A DNA stretch of 64,000 nucleotides from Inquilinus sp052113205 (GCF_052113205.1 NZ_JBFRCU010000025.1:16206-80205), one strand, 5' to 3'. Shown: positions 8,500-17,944, counted from the stretch's first letter. Translations and numbers: made by a program. The notes: generated from the letters alone by a model not told the origin.

Positions 8500-9042
8500 A
8501 TGCCGCCGAGAGTCCTGATCGCCCTGGCGACGGTTGCCCTGTCGCTCGCCGCCTGCTCGTCCGACGAGGGCATCAAGGTGGCTCCCAGCCCGGAGCTGGG
8601 CCCGTCCCGCGAGCGGACCCCGGGGGAAAATCAAAGCATCTTCGGCTCGGGAGGGCTGACCTTCGGCGCCGGTGCGGACCGGAACAAGGATCTCGGCGAG
8701 GGCGCCGTCCTCGGCGTCAACGCCTATCTGTGGCGGGCCAGCCTCGACACCGTGTCCTTCATGCCGATCACCAGCGCCGACCCGTTCGGCGGTACCATCG
8801 TGACCGACTGGTATACGGCGCCGAACGCGCCCGGCGAGCGCTACAAGCTGAACGTCTACATCCTGGGCCGCGAGTTGCGGTCCGACGGCGTCCGGGTCAG
8901 CGTGTTCCGCCAGGTCCAGGGCCGCGGCGGCTGGGCCGACGCCCCGGCGCCGACGACCATGGCGAGCGCGCTCGAAGACACCATCCTGACCAAGGCGCGG
9001 CAGCTGCGCATCACCGGGCTCGAGCAGTCGACCGCCCAGTGA
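8500..9042 (+). CDS. DUF3576 domain lipoprotein
   Basis: Small lipoprotein of the DUF3576 family, 180 residues, function unknown. The N-terminus has a signal sequence with lipobox LSLAAC, so Cys19 is the probable lipidated residue. The body has FGSGGLTFGAG, NAYLWRASLDTVSFMPI and SADPFGGTIVTDWY, which are the family's conserved blocks. It is found upstream of leuS-lptE in related alphaproteobacteria, suggesting a link with envelope assembly. A bulged hairpin terminator separates it from leuS. Confidence 0.85.
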   Translation: MPPRVLIALATVALSLAACSSDEGIKVAPSPELGPSRERTPGENQSIFGSGGLTFGAGADRNKDLGEGAVLGVNAYLWRASLDTVSFMPITSADPFGGTIVTDWYTAPNAPGERYKLNVYILGRELRSDGVRVSVFRQVQGRGGWADAPAPTTMASALEDTILTKARQLRITGLEQSTAQ

Positions 9043-9069
9043 GTTTCGCCGCAGGGCAGAGGGGCTTCC

Positions 9070-9105
9070 GGGCGCCGCGGGATTGATCCCCGGCGCCCTT
9101 TCCTT
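9070..9105 (+). terminator. probable intrinsic terminator after DUF3576 gene
   Basis: GGGCGCCG-C-GGG (9070-9081) pairs with CCCCGGCGCCC (9088-9098), with one bulged C and a short loop, followed by TTTCCTT. It lies 27 bases after the stop. Confidence 0.75.
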
Positions 9106-9214
9106 GTAAATGCCTGGGACGGTTTCGCTCCCCGTGGCGAAGCCGCAGAGATTCGTGTTTGCAGGACGCCCGCCCCCGGGCGCCCGGCCAGGCTTTCCGG
9201 CACAGAGCATCGAG

Positions 9215-11806
9215 ATGTCCCGCTACAACCACCGAGAGACCGAAGCGCAGTGGCAGGCCGTGTGGCGGGAGCGCGGCACCTTCCGGCTCGAGACGCTGGG
9301 CGACCGGCCGAAATACTATGTGCTGGAGATGTTCCCCTATCCGTCGGGGCGCATCCATATGGGCCATGTCCGTAACTACACGCTGGGCGATGTGGTGGCG
9401 CGGCACCGCCGGGCGTTGGGCTTCGACGTGCTGCATCCGATGGGCTGGGACGCCTTTGGCCTGCCGGCCGAGAACGCGGCGATCGAGCGCGGGGCCCATC
9501 CGGCTGCCTGGACCTATGAGAATATCGCGGCGATGCGCGGCCAGCTGCAGTCGATGGGGCTGTCGCTGGACTGGAGCCGCGAGATCGCGACCTGCCACCC
9601 GGACTACTACCGCCACGAACAGAAGATGTTCCTCGACTTCCTGGCGGCGGGCCTGGCCTACCGCAAGGAATCCTGGGTCAACTGGGACCCGGTCGAGAAC
9701 ACCGTCCTGGCCAATGAGCAGGTAATCGACGGCCGCGGCTGGCGCTCCGGCGCCCCGGTCGAACGGCGCAAGCTGAACCAGTGGTTCCTGCGCATCACCG
9801 AATTCGCCGACGACCTGCTGGCGGCGCTGCCGACGCTGGAGCGCTGGCCCGAACGCGTGCGGCTGATGCAGGAGAACTGGATCGGCCGGTCGGTCGGCGC
9901 CCGCGTCACCTTCCCGCTGCAGGGCAGACCAGAGGGAGAAGGCAGCGGGCTGGAGATCTTCACCACCCGGCCGGACACGCTGTTCGGCGCCAGCTTCTGC
10001 GCCGTCTCGCCCGACCACCCGCTGGCCGAGGAGATCGGTCGCGCCGACCCGGCGGTGGCCGAGTTCGTCGCCGAATGCCGCCGCAGCGGCACCAGCGAGG
10101 CGGCGATCGAGACGCAGGAGAAGCGCGGCATCGACACCGGGCTGCGCGCTGTCCATCCGCTGGACCCGAGCCGCACCGTCCCGGTCTATGTCGCCAATTT
10201 TGTGCTGATGGAATACGGCACCGGCGCCATCTTCGGCTGCCCGGCGCATGACCAGCGCGATTTCGACTTCGCCCGGGCCTATGGCCTGCCGATCATCCCG
10301 GTGCTGTGGCCGGCCGGCGAGGGGCGGCCCGACGGTACTGCCCTGGCCGAGGCGATGGTCCTGACCGATGGCGTCTACGCCTACGAGCTGGGCCCGCTGA
10401 CGCCCGATCGCCCGGTGTCGGTGGCCGAGGCCAAGGACATCGCCATCGCTGCCCTGCAGCAGCGCCAGGCGGGCGAGGGGACGGTGCGCTACCGGCTGCG
10501 CGATTGGGGCGTGTCGCGCCAGCGCTACTGGGGCTGCCCGATCCCGATCATCCACTGCGACAAGTGCGGTATCGTGCCGGTGCCGGAGGACCAGCTGCCG
10601 GTGACGTTGCCGGAGGACGTGACCTTCGACCAGCCGGGCAATCCGCTGGACCGGCACCCGACCTGGAAGCACGTCGCCTGCCCGAACTGCGGCGGCGAAG
10701 CCCGGCGCGAGACCGACACCTTCGACACCTTCTTCGAATCCTCCTGGTACTTCGCGCGCTTCTGCTCACCACGGGCCGAGGGCGCCTTCGACCGCGCCGC
10801 GGTCGACCGCTGGCTGCCGGTCGACCAGTATGTCGGCGGCATCGAGCATGCGGTGCTGCACCTGCTGTACTCACGCTTCTTCGTCCGGGCGCTGAAGCGC
10901 TGCGGCTATCTGGGCATCGACGAGCCCTTCGCCGGGCTGTTCACCCAGGGCATGGTCACGCACCAGACCTATCGCGACGCCCACGGCGCCTGGCTGTACC
11001 CGACCGAGGTCGGCCGCGACGAGCAGGGTGTGTGGACCACGCTGGCCGGCGGCGCGCCGGTCACCGCCGGCCGCATCGAGAAGATGTCGAAGTCCAAGCG
11101 CAACACGGTCGACCCGCAGCTGATCATCGACACCTACGGCGCCGATGCGGCGCGGCTGTTCATCCTGTCGGACAGCCCGCCGGAGCGCGACATGGAGTGG
11201 ACCGAGGCCGGGATCGAGGGCGCCTGGCGCTATCTGCAGCAGCTGTGGCGGCTGGTCACCGAGGCCCCGGTGGCACTGCCCGCGGCCGGGTCGCCGCTGC
11301 CGAACGGCTTCAGCCCCGCGGCCGAAGGGCTGCGCCGGGCGCTGCACAAGACCATCGCCGGCGTCGGCGACGATCTGGAGCGGTTCCACTTCAACAAGGC
11401 CGTGGCCCGCATCCGCGAGCTGACCAACCTGGTCGCGAAGATCGACGGGACCGGGCAGGGCGAGGCATGGGCCCTGCGTGAGGCCTTCGATGGCGTGGTC
11501 CGGCTGATCGGCCCGATGGTGCCGCATGTCGGCGAGGCGCTGTGGCAGCATCTGGGCCATGACGGCCTGCTGGCCGACGCGCCCTGGCCGAAGGCCGACC
11601 CGGCGCTGCTGGTCGACGACACCGCCAAGATCGCAGTCCAGGTCAACGGCAAGCTGCGCGCCACCATCGTGCTGCCGCGCGACGTGGACGAGGCGACGGC
11701 GCGCGAGGCCGCGCTGGCCGACGCCAATGTCGCCCGGGCCCTGGAAGGCCGCACCGTCCGCAAGGTCATCGTCGTCCCGAACAGGATCGTCAATGTCGTC
11801 GGCTAA
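9215..11806 (+). CDS. leuS: leucyl-tRNA synthetase
   Basis: Charges tRNA-Leu with leucine in the cytoplasm, 863 residues, normal for bacterial LeuRS. The HIGH motif appears as PSGRIHMGHVRNYTLGD near residue 45, the KMSKS loop as EKMSKSKRNTVDP near residue 627, and the zinc-type insert has CDKCGI and CPNCGG. The CP1 editing domain (TTRPDTLFGASFC, then GTGAIFGCPAHDQRD) retains the Asp needed to clear mischarged tRNA. ATG 9215 begins the conserved SRYNHRETEAQWQ; a longer frame upstream is not supported. It heads leuS-lptE-holA, with 14-base and 4-base overlaps at the two junctions. Confidence 0.98.
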   Translation: MSRYNHRETEAQWQAVWRERGTFRLETLGDRPKYYVLEMFPYPSGRIHMGHVRNYTLGDVVARHRRALGFDVLHPMGWDAFGLPAENAAIERGAHPAAWTYENIAAMRGQLQSMGLSLDWSREIATCHPDYYRHEQKMFLDFLAAGLAYRKESWVNWDPVENTVLANEQVIDGRGWRSGAPVERRKLNQWFLRITEFADDLLAALPTLERWPERVRLMQENWIGRSVGARVTFPLQGRPEGEGSGLEIFTTRPDTLFGASFCAVSPDHPLAEEIGRADPAVAEFVAECRRSGTSEAAIETQEKRGIDTGLRAVHPLDPSRTVPVYVANFVLMEYGTGAIFGCPAHDQRDFDFARAYGLPIIPVLWPAGEGRPDGTALAEAMVLTDGVYAYELGPLTPDRPVSVAEAKDIAIAALQQRQAGEGTVRYRLRDWGVSRQRYWGCPIPIIHCDKCGIVPVPEDQLPVTLPEDVTFDQPGNPLDRHPTWKHVACPNCGGEARRETDTFDTFFESSWYFARFCSPRAEGAFDRAAVDRWLPVDQYVGGIEHAVLHLLYSRFFVRALKRCGYLGIDEPFAGLFTQGMVTHQTYRDAHGAWLYPTEVGRDEQGVWTTLAGGAPVTAGRIEKMSKSKRNTVDPQLIIDTYGADAARLFILSDSPPERDMEWTEAGIEGAWRYLQQLWRLVTEAPVALPAAGSPLPNGFSPAAEGLRRALHKTIAGVGDDLERFHFNKAVARIRELTNLVAKIDGTGQGEAWALREAFDGVVRLIGPMVPHVGEALWQHLGHDGLLADAPWPKADPALLVDDTAKIAVQVNGKLRATIVLPRDVDEATAREAALADANVARALEGRTVRKVIVVPNRIVNVVG

Positions 11807-12308
11807 GTCCTGGGCTCACCGCGCAGCGCCGCTGCTCCTGATCCTCGCGCTCGGGGCCTGCGGGCTCAGGCCGCTCTACGGCACCAACTCGGTCGGCGCG
11901 GCGATGTCCGACCGGCTGGGGCAGGTCAATGTCGGCATCATCGGCGAGCGGTCGGGCCAGATCCTGCGCACCGAGCTGATCCGCATGCTCAACCCGCAGG
12001 GCCGTCCGGCCCAGCCGGCCTACGACCTCGGCGTGTCGCTCGCCGAATCGCAGCAGGACGTGAACCTGATCAGCGACCTGACCACGACCCGCAAGAATCT
12101 GACGCTAACGGCCAGCTTCGTGCTGACCGACCGCAAGACCGGCCAGCCGGTCTTCTCCGATTCGGTCAGCGAGATCACCAGCTTCAACATCCTGGCGGAC
12201 CAGTACACCACCCTGGTCGGCGAGCGCGATGCCCGCGAACGGGCGCTGCGTTCGGTCGGCGAGGACATCCGCACCCGTCTCGCGCTCTATTTCGACCGCC
12301 ACCCGTGA
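11793..12308 (+). CDS. lptE: LPS-assembly lipoprotein LptE
   Basis: Outer-membrane lipoprotein that plugs LptD and helps insert lipopolysaccharide, 171 residues. A short signal sequence ends in a lipobox (LILALGAC) followed by GLRPLYG, the LptE hallmark. The rest is a mixed alpha/beta fold with low conservation, as usual for this family. The start at ATG 11793 lies inside the end of leuS and holA starts at its stop codon (GTGA), so the three genes are translationally linked. Confidence 0.92.
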   Translation: MSSAKSWAHRAAPLLLILALGACGLRPLYGTNSVGAAMSDRLGQVNVGIIGERSGQILRTELIRMLNPQGRPAQPAYDLGVSLAESQQDVNLISDLTTTRKNLTLTASFVLTDRKTGQPVFSDSVSEITSFNILADQYTTLVGERDARERALRSVGEDIRTRLALYFDRHP

Positions 12309-13330
12309 AGCTGCCGCCGAACCGGATCGACGGCTTCGTCCGGCGGCCCGATCCCGGCATCCGCGCGGTGCTGCTGTACGGCCCGGATGCCGGGGCCGTG
12401 CGCGATTATGCCGACACGCTGGCGCGCGGCGTGATCGACCCGCCGACCGACCCGTTCCGCGTCGCCGAGTTAGCCTCGGCCGAGATCGGCCGCGACCCGG
12501 CGCGGCTGGTCGACGAGGTGTTCGCCCTGTCGCTGATCGGCGGCCGCCGCCTGGTGCGGGTGCGCGACGCGTCCGATGCCGTCGCGCCGGCGCTGGAAGC
12601 CGTGCTGAAGGGCGGCGAGACCGACACGCTGGTGGTGCTCGAGGCCGACGAGCTGACGCCACGCTCGGCCCTGCGCAAGCTGGCGGAAGGGGCGGACCGC
12701 GCGGCCGCGATCGCCTGCTACATGCCCGACGAGGAGGCGATCGGCCGCTTCATCCATCGCCTGCTGGCCGAGGCCAAGGTCTCGGCCGATGGCGAGGCCG
12801 AGCAGCTGCTGGCCGCGTCGCTGGTCGGGGACCGCCAGATCGCCCGGCGCGAGGTCGAGAAGCTGATCGCCTATGTCGGGGAGGGTGGCCGCGTCGATCT
12901 CGAGGCGGTGCGCGCCTGCATCGGCGACGCCACCGAGCGGTCGCTGGACGACCTGGCCATGGCGGTGGCGGATGGCGATCTGCCGACCCTCGACCGTGCC
13001 CTCAACCGGCTGCTATCCGAGGGCGGCGAGGCGGTCGGCATCCTGCGCGCGGTGCAGCGCCATTTCCTGCGGCTGCACCAGCTGGCGGTGATGATCGACA
13101 GCGGCGACGCGCCGGACGCGGCCATGGCGGCGCTGCGGCCGCCGGTGTTCTTCAAGGCCAAGGCCGCGATCCGCGGCCAGGCCCGGCGCTGGAACCAGGG
13201 CCAGATCGGCGAGGCGCTGCGCCGCCTGATCGAGGCCGAGGCGGAATGCAAGCGCACCGGCCGCCCGCCGGAGACCGTCTGCGCCGCGACGCTGCTGCGC
13301 ATCGCAAGAGCCGTGGCGCGGAAAAACTGA
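12305..13330 (+). CDS. holA: DNA polymerase III subunit delta
   Basis: Clamp-loader delta subunit, which opens the beta sliding clamp, 341 residues. The N-terminus (KLPPNRIDGFVRRPDPGIRAVLLYGPDAG) is the clamp-binding domain start with a relic P-loop. The middle shows LIGGRRLVRVRDASD and the C-terminal helical domain RHFLRLHQLAVMI with PPVFFKAKAAIRGQARRW. Its GTG start overlaps the lptE stop. Position next to leuS-lptE and close to parAB is the conserved alphaproteobacterial arrangement. Confidence 0.95.
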   Translation: MKLPPNRIDGFVRRPDPGIRAVLLYGPDAGAVRDYADTLARGVIDPPTDPFRVAELASAEIGRDPARLVDEVFALSLIGGRRLVRVRDASDAVAPALEAVLKGGETDTLVVLEADELTPRSALRKLAEGADRAAAIACYMPDEEAIGRFIHRLLAEAKVSADGEAEQLLAASLVGDRQIARREVEKLIAYVGEGGRVDLEAVRACIGDATERSLDDLAMAVADGDLPTLDRALNRLLSEGGEAVGILRAVQRHFLRLHQLAVMIDSGDAPDAAMAALRPPVFFKAKAAIRGQARRWNQGQIGEALRRLIEAEAECKRTGRPPETVCAATLLRIARAVARKN

Positions 13331-13381
13331 ATGATTTCAGTCAGTTATTTCTATACCGGCGCTCTGCACCCCTCCCTTCTT

Positions 13382-13467
13382 CGTCATTGCGAGCGTAGCG
13401 AAGGAATCCAGGGCCGTTTGGCGTGACTCCTGGATTGCTTCGTCGGCTTCGCCTCCTCGCAATGACG
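13382..13467. repeat. REP-like palindromic element, GTCATTGCGA family (copy A)
   Basis: Begins CGTCATTGCGAG and ends CTCGCAATGACG, with inner arms around GAATCCAGG and CCTGGATTGC. It can fold into one long hairpin. It lies between convergent holA and parB and may act as a two-way terminator. Related copies are at 15872, 19301 and 59448. Confidence 0.9.
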
Positions 13468-13494
13468 GCGAGGGGGCGACGGCAGCAAGCCGCC

Positions 13495-14400
13495 TTAATT
13501 CTCCTTCGTGCCCCGCAGCCGCATCAGCAGGGCGCCGAACTGGTCGAGGTTGCTGTACTGGATGTGGATCGTGCCGCTGGTGTTGTCGCGGGTGTCGATC
13601 TTCACCTTGAAGCCCAGCCGGGTCTCGATGTCCTGCTCCATCGCCACGATGTTCGGGTCCCGCGATACCGGCCGGGACGGGGCAGGGGGTTGCTCGCGGG
13701 CGTCGCGGGCCAGCTGCTCGGTCTGACGGACGTTCAGCCCCTTGGCGATCACCGTCCGCGCCGCCGCCTCGGGGTCCGGGCAGCCCAGCAGCGCCCGGGC
13801 GTGGCCGGCCGTCAGCAGGCCCTCCTGCAGCTGCGCCAGCACCGTGTCCGGCAGGTCGAGCAGGCGCAGCGTGTTGGCGATGTGGCTGCGGCTCTTGCCC
13901 ACCGCCTGGGCCACATCCTCCTGGGTCAGGCTGAATTCGGCGAGCAGCCGCTGATAGCCCTCAGCCTCCTCCAGCGCCGTCAGGTCCTGGCGCTGGACGT
14001 TCTCGATGATCGCGATCTGCAGCGCCTCGCGGTCCGACATCGGCCGGACCACCACCGGCACCTCGTGCAGCTTGGCCTTCTGCGCCGCGCGCCAGCGGCG
14101 CTCGCCGGCGATGATGTGGTAGCGGTCGGCCTTGCCCTCGACCGGTCGCACCAGGAGGGGCTGCAGCACGCCCTGGGTGCGGATCGACTCGACCAGCCGG
14201 TCCATTTCCGCCTCGTCGAACTTCCGCCGCGGCTGGAACGGGCCGGGGCTCAGGAACTCGACCGGCAGGCTGCGCGGCGCCCGCGGCTCTCCGCCCGCGC
14301 TGGCGGCGGCGATGTCGGCTTCCTCGGCCTCGCCGAACAGGGCGTCGAGGCCGCGGCCCAGGCTGGGGCGGCGGCGATGGCTGCTCTCGGCCGCGCTCAT
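13495..14400 (-). CDS. parB: chromosome partitioning protein ParB
   Basis: CTP-dependent DNA clamp that loads at parS and spreads to form the partition complex, 301 residues. Near the N-terminus is GRGLDALFGEAE. Around residues 45-110 lies the CTPase/ParB domain, with PFQPRRKFDEAEMDRLVESI, GVLQPLLVRP and IIAGERRWRAAQ. The helix-turn-helix follows (LTQEDVAQAVGKSRSHIAN) and the C-terminus is the dimerisation domain. It overlaps parA by ATGA. Its targets are the four parS sites within 8 kb on the mnmE side. Confidence 0.97.
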   Translation of the reverse strand: MSAAESSHRRRPSLGRGLDALFGEAEEADIAAASAGGEPRAPRSLPVEFLSPGPFQPRRKFDEAEMDRLVESIRTQGVLQPLLVRPVEGKADRYHIIAGERRWRAAQKAKLHEVPVVVRPMSDREALQIAIIENVQRQDLTALEEAEGYQRLLAEFSLTQEDVAQAVGKSRSHIANTLRLLDLPDTVLAQLQEGLLTAGHARALLGCPDPEAAARTVIAKGLNVRQTEQLARDAREQPPAPSRPVSRDPNIVAMEQDIETRLGFKVKIDTRDNTSGTIHIQYSNLDQFGALLMRLRGTKEN

Positions 14401-15230
14401 GCCGCGCTCCTCTGCTCTTCGCGTTTCAGCATCTCGGAAGCGAGATGGACATAGGCCTGGGCGCCGGAGGAGGCGAGGTCGTAGACCAGGACCGGCTTGC
14501 CATGCGACGGCGCCTCGGAGACACGGACGTTCCGCGGGATCACCGTCTCATACACCTTGGCCCCGAGATGCTGGCGCACGTCGCGCGCCACCATGTCGGA
14601 GAGGTTGTTCCGCCGGTCATACATGGTCAGCACGATCCCCTGCATCTCGAGCGCCGGGTTGAAGGCCTTGCGGACGCGCTCGATCGTCCGCATCAGGTGG
14701 CTGAGTCCCTCCAGCGCGTAGAACTCGCATTGCAGCGGCACCAGCACGGCATCGGCCGAGGTCAGCGCGTTGAGGGTGAGGAGGCCGAGCGAGGGGGGGC
14801 AATCGATCAGGATGTAGTCGTAGCCGTCGGCATGGGGCCTGAGCGCGCTGCGCAGCCGGTATTCGCGCCGCACCGCCTCGACCAGCTGGACCTCGGCGCC
14901 GGCCAGGTCGACCGAGGCCGGGATCAGGTCGAGGCCCGGCACCTCGGTCGGCACCGCCGAACCGGCGACATTGGTGGTGCCGAACAGCAGGTCGTAGGAG
15001 CCGACGCCGCGCTTGGCCCGCGGCAGGCCCAGGCCGGTGGAGGCGTTGCCCTGCGGGTCGAGGTCGATCACCAGCACGCGCTTGCGCACGGCGGCGAGGG
15101 CGGTCGCCAGGTTGATCGCCGTGGTGGTCTTGCCGACTCCGCCCTTCTGGTTGGCGACGGCGATGGTGCGGGTGAGACGGGCCGTGTCGGCCGCCAAACT
15201 CATGGTTGTCAGGTGGGCGTCGTCAGCCAC
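14397..15230 (-). CDS. parA: chromosome partitioning ATPase ParA
   Basis: Walker-type ATPase that forms the nucleoid gradient for segregating origins, 277 residues. The deviant Walker A is VANQKGGVGKTTTAINLA, Walker B region YILIDCPPSLGLLTLNA, and the conserved RNVRVSEAPSHGKPV lies near the C-terminus. GTG 15230 gives an overlap with the rsmG stop; ATG 15203 is an alternative start nine codons in. rsmG, parA and parB form one leftward transcription unit. Confidence 0.97.
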   Translation of the reverse strand: MADDAHLTTMSLAADTARLTRTIAVANQKGGVGKTTTAINLATALAAVRKRVLVIDLDPQGNASTGLGLPRAKRGVGSYDLLFGTTNVAGSAVPTEVPGLDLIPASVDLAGAEVQLVEAVRREYRLRSALRPHADGYDYILIDCPPSLGLLTLNALTSADAVLVPLQCEFYALEGLSHLMRTIERVRKAFNPALEMQGIVLTMYDRRNNLSDMVARDVRQHLGAKVYETVIPRNVRVSEAPSHGKPVLVYDLASSGAQAYVHLASEMLKREEQRSAA

Positions 15231-15849
15231 GGGCGAACCCCTCGATGCGGATGAGCACGGCGTCGGGATCGGTCCGGCTCGGATGGAGGTCTATGGTCAT
15301 CTTCGATGATGCAGGCAGGGTGGTCAATTCGGCCTCGGCGCCACGACCCTTGGGAAAGAGCGCGACGGTGTGCGGGCCGGCGAATCGGGCAGCGTGGTCG
15401 AGCAGGATGGGCAGGGCGGCCAGGGCACGGGCGGTCACCACATCGGCCGGGAAGGGCGGCACCTGCTCGATCCGCCTGGCATGGACAGTCACCGGCACCC
15501 GTGTTTCACGTGAAACGGCGCGCAGGAACTCGGCCTTGCGCTGGTCACTCTCGATCAGATGGGTCTCAAGCCCGGTCGCCAGGGCCAGCACCAGCCCGGG
15601 AAAGCCGGCACCGCTGCCGAGATCGACCAGCACCTTGGCGCCGTCCGGGATCAGCGGCACCAGCTGCAGCGAATCCGCGAAATGCCGGCGCCGCACCTCG
15701 GGGAGGGTCGAGGGCGCGACCAGGTTGATCGCTCCCTGCCACTTCCGCAGCAGCGCCTCATAGCAGTCGAGCTTTTCGGAGAGATCCGGGGGAAGTGGGC
15801 CGGACGAAAACACCTTCGTCATGACGCGAAGCGGCGAGGAGTAGCGCAT
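15223..15849 (-). CDS. rsmG: 16S rRNA m7G527 methyltransferase RsmG (GidB)
   Basis: SAM-dependent enzyme that methylates G527 of 16S rRNA; loss gives low-level streptomycin resistance in known species. It has 208 residues with motif I VDLGSGAGFPGLVLA near residue 72, plus ESDQRKAEFL and VVTARALAALPILLDH. ATG 15849 has GGGAGAGG just upstream and was preferred to ATG 15822. A parS site lies inside the coding sequence (15502-15517). mnmG is upstream with a REP element between them. Confidence 0.95.
   Translation of the reverse strand: MRYSSPLRVMTKVFSSGPLPPDLSEKLDCYEALLRKWQGAINLVAPSTLPEVRRRHFADSLQLVPLIPDGAKVLVDLGSGAGFPGLVLALATGLETHLIESDQRKAEFLRAVSRETRVPVTVHARRIEQVPPFPADVVTARALAALPILLDHAARFAGPHTVALFPKGRGAEAELTTLPASSKMTIDLHPSRTDPDAVLIRIEGFARG
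15502..15517. promoter_or_regulatory. parS site 1 (inside rsmG)
   Basis: TGTTTCACGTGAAACG, 15 of 16 bases matching the palindromic consensus TGTTTCACGTGAAACA. It is embedded in the rsmG reading frame, where related alphaproteobacteria also carry parS. Confidence 0.9.
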
Positions 15850-15871
15850 TGCCTCTCCCGCTTCCCAATGC

Positions 15872-15970
15872 CGTCATTGCGAGGAGGCGAAGCCGACGAA
15901 GCAATCCAGGGGCCGATGCGTGGGGCCTCTGGATTGCTTCCCCCGGCTCGAGGCCGGGGTCGCAATGACG
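15872..15970. repeat. REP-like palindromic element, GTCATTGCGA family (copy B)
   Basis: Starts CGTCATTGCGAGGAGGCGAA and ends TCGCAATGACG, with GCAATCCAGGGGCC opposite GGCCTCTGGATTGC inside. It lies between mnmG and rsmG and could attenuate or process the shared transcript. Confidence 0.9.
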
Positions 15971-15996
15971 ATTTGGGAGGGGAAAGGCGACTCTGA

Positions 15997-17868
15997 TCAG
16001 GCAATGGCACGCCGGTCCTCCCCCTCGCGCCGGACATGCTTCAGCAGGGCCACCAGCGCCGCCGGGGTCACGCCGGGCAACCGGGCTGCGGCGCCGAGGG
16101 TCGGCGGCCGCGACCGCTTCAGGATCTGGCGGGTCTCGGCCGACAGGCTGCCAATGGCGTCGAAGTCCAGCTCCGCCGGCAGGGCCAGCCCCTCGTCGCG
16201 GCGGAAGGCGCGGATGTCGGCCTCCTGCCGGTCGAGATAGCCGGCGTATTTCGCCTCGGTCTCGATCTGCTCCGCCACTGCCTCCGGCCACGCCGCCAGT
16301 TCCGGCCAGATGCGGGCGAGGGCGGGCAAGTCGACGCCGGGATAGCGCAGCAGGTCCATGCCGTCACGGCGCACGCCGTCCTGGTTGACCGCAAGGCCGT
16401 GCCGCCGCGCCTCTGTCGGGGTCAGGGACAGGGCGCGGATCCGCTGCCGCGCCGTCTCCAGCGCCGCCGACTTGCGGGCGAACAGATCCTGCCGGTCCGC
16501 CCCGACGCAGCCGGCGGCGATGCCGCGGGCGGTCAGGCGCTGGTCGGCATTGTCGGCGCGCAGCACCAGCCGGTACTCGGCGCGGGAGGTGAACATGCGG
16601 TAGGGCTCGGGCGCGCCTCGCGTCACCAGGTCGTCGATCATCACGCTGGTATAGGCCTCGGCCCGGTCGAGCAGCAGCGGATCGTCGCCGGCCACGGCGC
16701 GGGCGGCGTTCAGCCCGGCCATCAGCCCCTGGGCCGCCGCCTCCTCATAGCCGGTGGTGCCGTTGATCTGCCCGGCCAGGAATAGCCGCGGCACCGCCCG
16801 CAGCATCAGCGACCGGTCGAGCTGCCGCGGATCGACGAAGTCGTATTCGATGGCATAGCCGGGGCGCAGGATGACGGCCTTTTCCAGCCCCGGAATGCCG
16901 CGCACCAGCCCCTCCTGCACGTCGCGGGGCAGTGAGGTGGAGATGCCGTTGGGGTACACTGTCGGGTCGTCCAGCCCTTCCGGCTCGAGGAAGATCTGGT
17001 GCCGCTCCTTGTCGGCGAAGCGCACCACCTTGTCCTCGATCGAGGGGCAGTAGCGCGGGCCGACGCTGTCGATCTGGCCGGAATACATCGGCGCCCGGTG
17101 CAGGTTGGCGCGGATCAGCGCATGCGACGCCGGGGTCGTGTAGGTGATGAAGCAGGAGACCTGCGGCACCGTGATCCGGTCGGTGAGGTCGGAGAACGGC
17201 ACCGGCGGGTCGTCGCCCTTCTGCTCCTCCAGCGCCGCCCAGTCGATGGTGCGGCCGTCGAGCCGCGGCGGGGTGCCGGTCTTCAAGCGGCCGAGGGTGA
17301 GTCCGAGCCGGTGCAGCGTCCCGGCCAGGCCGATCGACGGCGCATCGCCGACCCGGCCGGCCGGGCGCTGCTCCTCACCGATATGGATCAGCCCGTTGAG
17401 GAAGGTGCCGGTGGTCAGCACCACGGCACCGGCGCCGAGCGTGCGGCCGTCGGCCAGCACCACGCCGGAGACGGCGCCGGCCGAATCGAAGTCCAGGTCC
17501 TCGACCGAGCCGGCGAGGAGATCGAGGTCGGACTGCTCGGCCAGCACCGCCTGCATCGCCTGGCGGTACAGCTTGCGGTCGGCCTGGGCGCGTGGCCCGC
17601 GCACCGCCGGGCCCTTGCTGCGGTTGAGGATGCGGAACTGGATGCCGGCGCGGTCGATCACTCGACCCATGACGCCGTCCAGCGCATCGATCTCGCGCAC
17701 CAGATGGCCCTTGCCCAGGCCGCCGATGGCCGGGTTGCAGGACATCTCGCCGATCGAGTCGAGCCGCTGGGTGACCAGGGCCGTGCGCGCGCCGAATCGT
17801 GCCGCCGCCGCCGCCGCCTCGCATCCGGCATGGCCGCCGCCGACCACGATGACATCATACTGTTCCAT
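15997..17868 (-). CDS. mnmG: tRNA uridine 5-carboxymethylaminomethyl modification enzyme MnmG (GidA)
   Basis: FAD protein that with MnmE makes cmnm5U at the wobble base of several tRNAs, 623 residues, full length. The FAD Rossmann motif is VIVVGGGHAGCEAAAAAAR at the N-terminus. GidA signatures MSCNPAIGGLGKGHLVREID and PQVSCFITYTTP follow, and later GQINGTTGYEEAAAQGL and TSRAEYRL. The C-terminal helical domain that binds tRNA is intact. It is the first gene of mnmG-rsmG-parA-parB and has a perfect parS site 60 bases upstream. Confidence 0.98.
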   Translation of the reverse strand: MEQYDVIVVGGGHAGCEAAAAAARFGARTALVTQRLDSIGEMSCNPAIGGLGKGHLVREIDALDGVMGRVIDRAGIQFRILNRSKGPAVRGPRAQADRKLYRQAMQAVLAEQSDLDLLAGSVEDLDFDSAGAVSGVVLADGRTLGAGAVVLTTGTFLNGLIHIGEEQRPAGRVGDAPSIGLAGTLHRLGLTLGRLKTGTPPRLDGRTIDWAALEEQKGDDPPVPFSDLTDRITVPQVSCFITYTTPASHALIRANLHRAPMYSGQIDSVGPRYCPSIEDKVVRFADKERHQIFLEPEGLDDPTVYPNGISTSLPRDVQEGLVRGIPGLEKAVILRPGYAIEYDFVDPRQLDRSLMLRAVPRLFLAGQINGTTGYEEAAAQGLMAGLNAARAVAGDDPLLLDRAEAYTSVMIDDLVTRGAPEPYRMFTSRAEYRLVLRADNADQRLTARGIAAGCVGADRQDLFARKSAALETARQRIRALSLTPTEARRHGLAVNQDGVRRDGMDLLRYPGVDLPALARIWPELAAWPEAVAEQIETEAKYAGYLDRQEADIRAFRRDEGLALPAELDFDAIGSLSAETRQILKRSRPPTLGAAARLPGVTPAALVALLKHVRREGEDRRAIA

Positions 17869-17928
17869 GGCGGCGGACTTTACGGAGGCGACGCCGCAGG
17901 GTCAAATGCGCCCACGCGAAAGCGGTGG

Positions 17929-17944
17929 TGTTTCACGTGAAACA
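17929..17944. promoter_or_regulatory. parS site 2 (upstream of mnmG)
   Basis: TGTTTCACGTGAAACA, a perfect 16-base match to the consensus, in the gap between mnmG and the divergent VapBC operon. Confidence 0.95.

Noticed and set aside
7261..9210. 649-codon minus-strand frame opposite the porin and DUF3576 genes
   Set aside because: High-GC shadow frame: low-complexity composition, no domain, and the opposite strand has clear genes with signal peptides, terminator and ribosome-binding site.
15872..15970. Possible CRISPR-like repeats from the recurring GTCATTGCGA palindromes
   Set aside because: Copies are single, far apart and have no spacers; they are REP-like elements.
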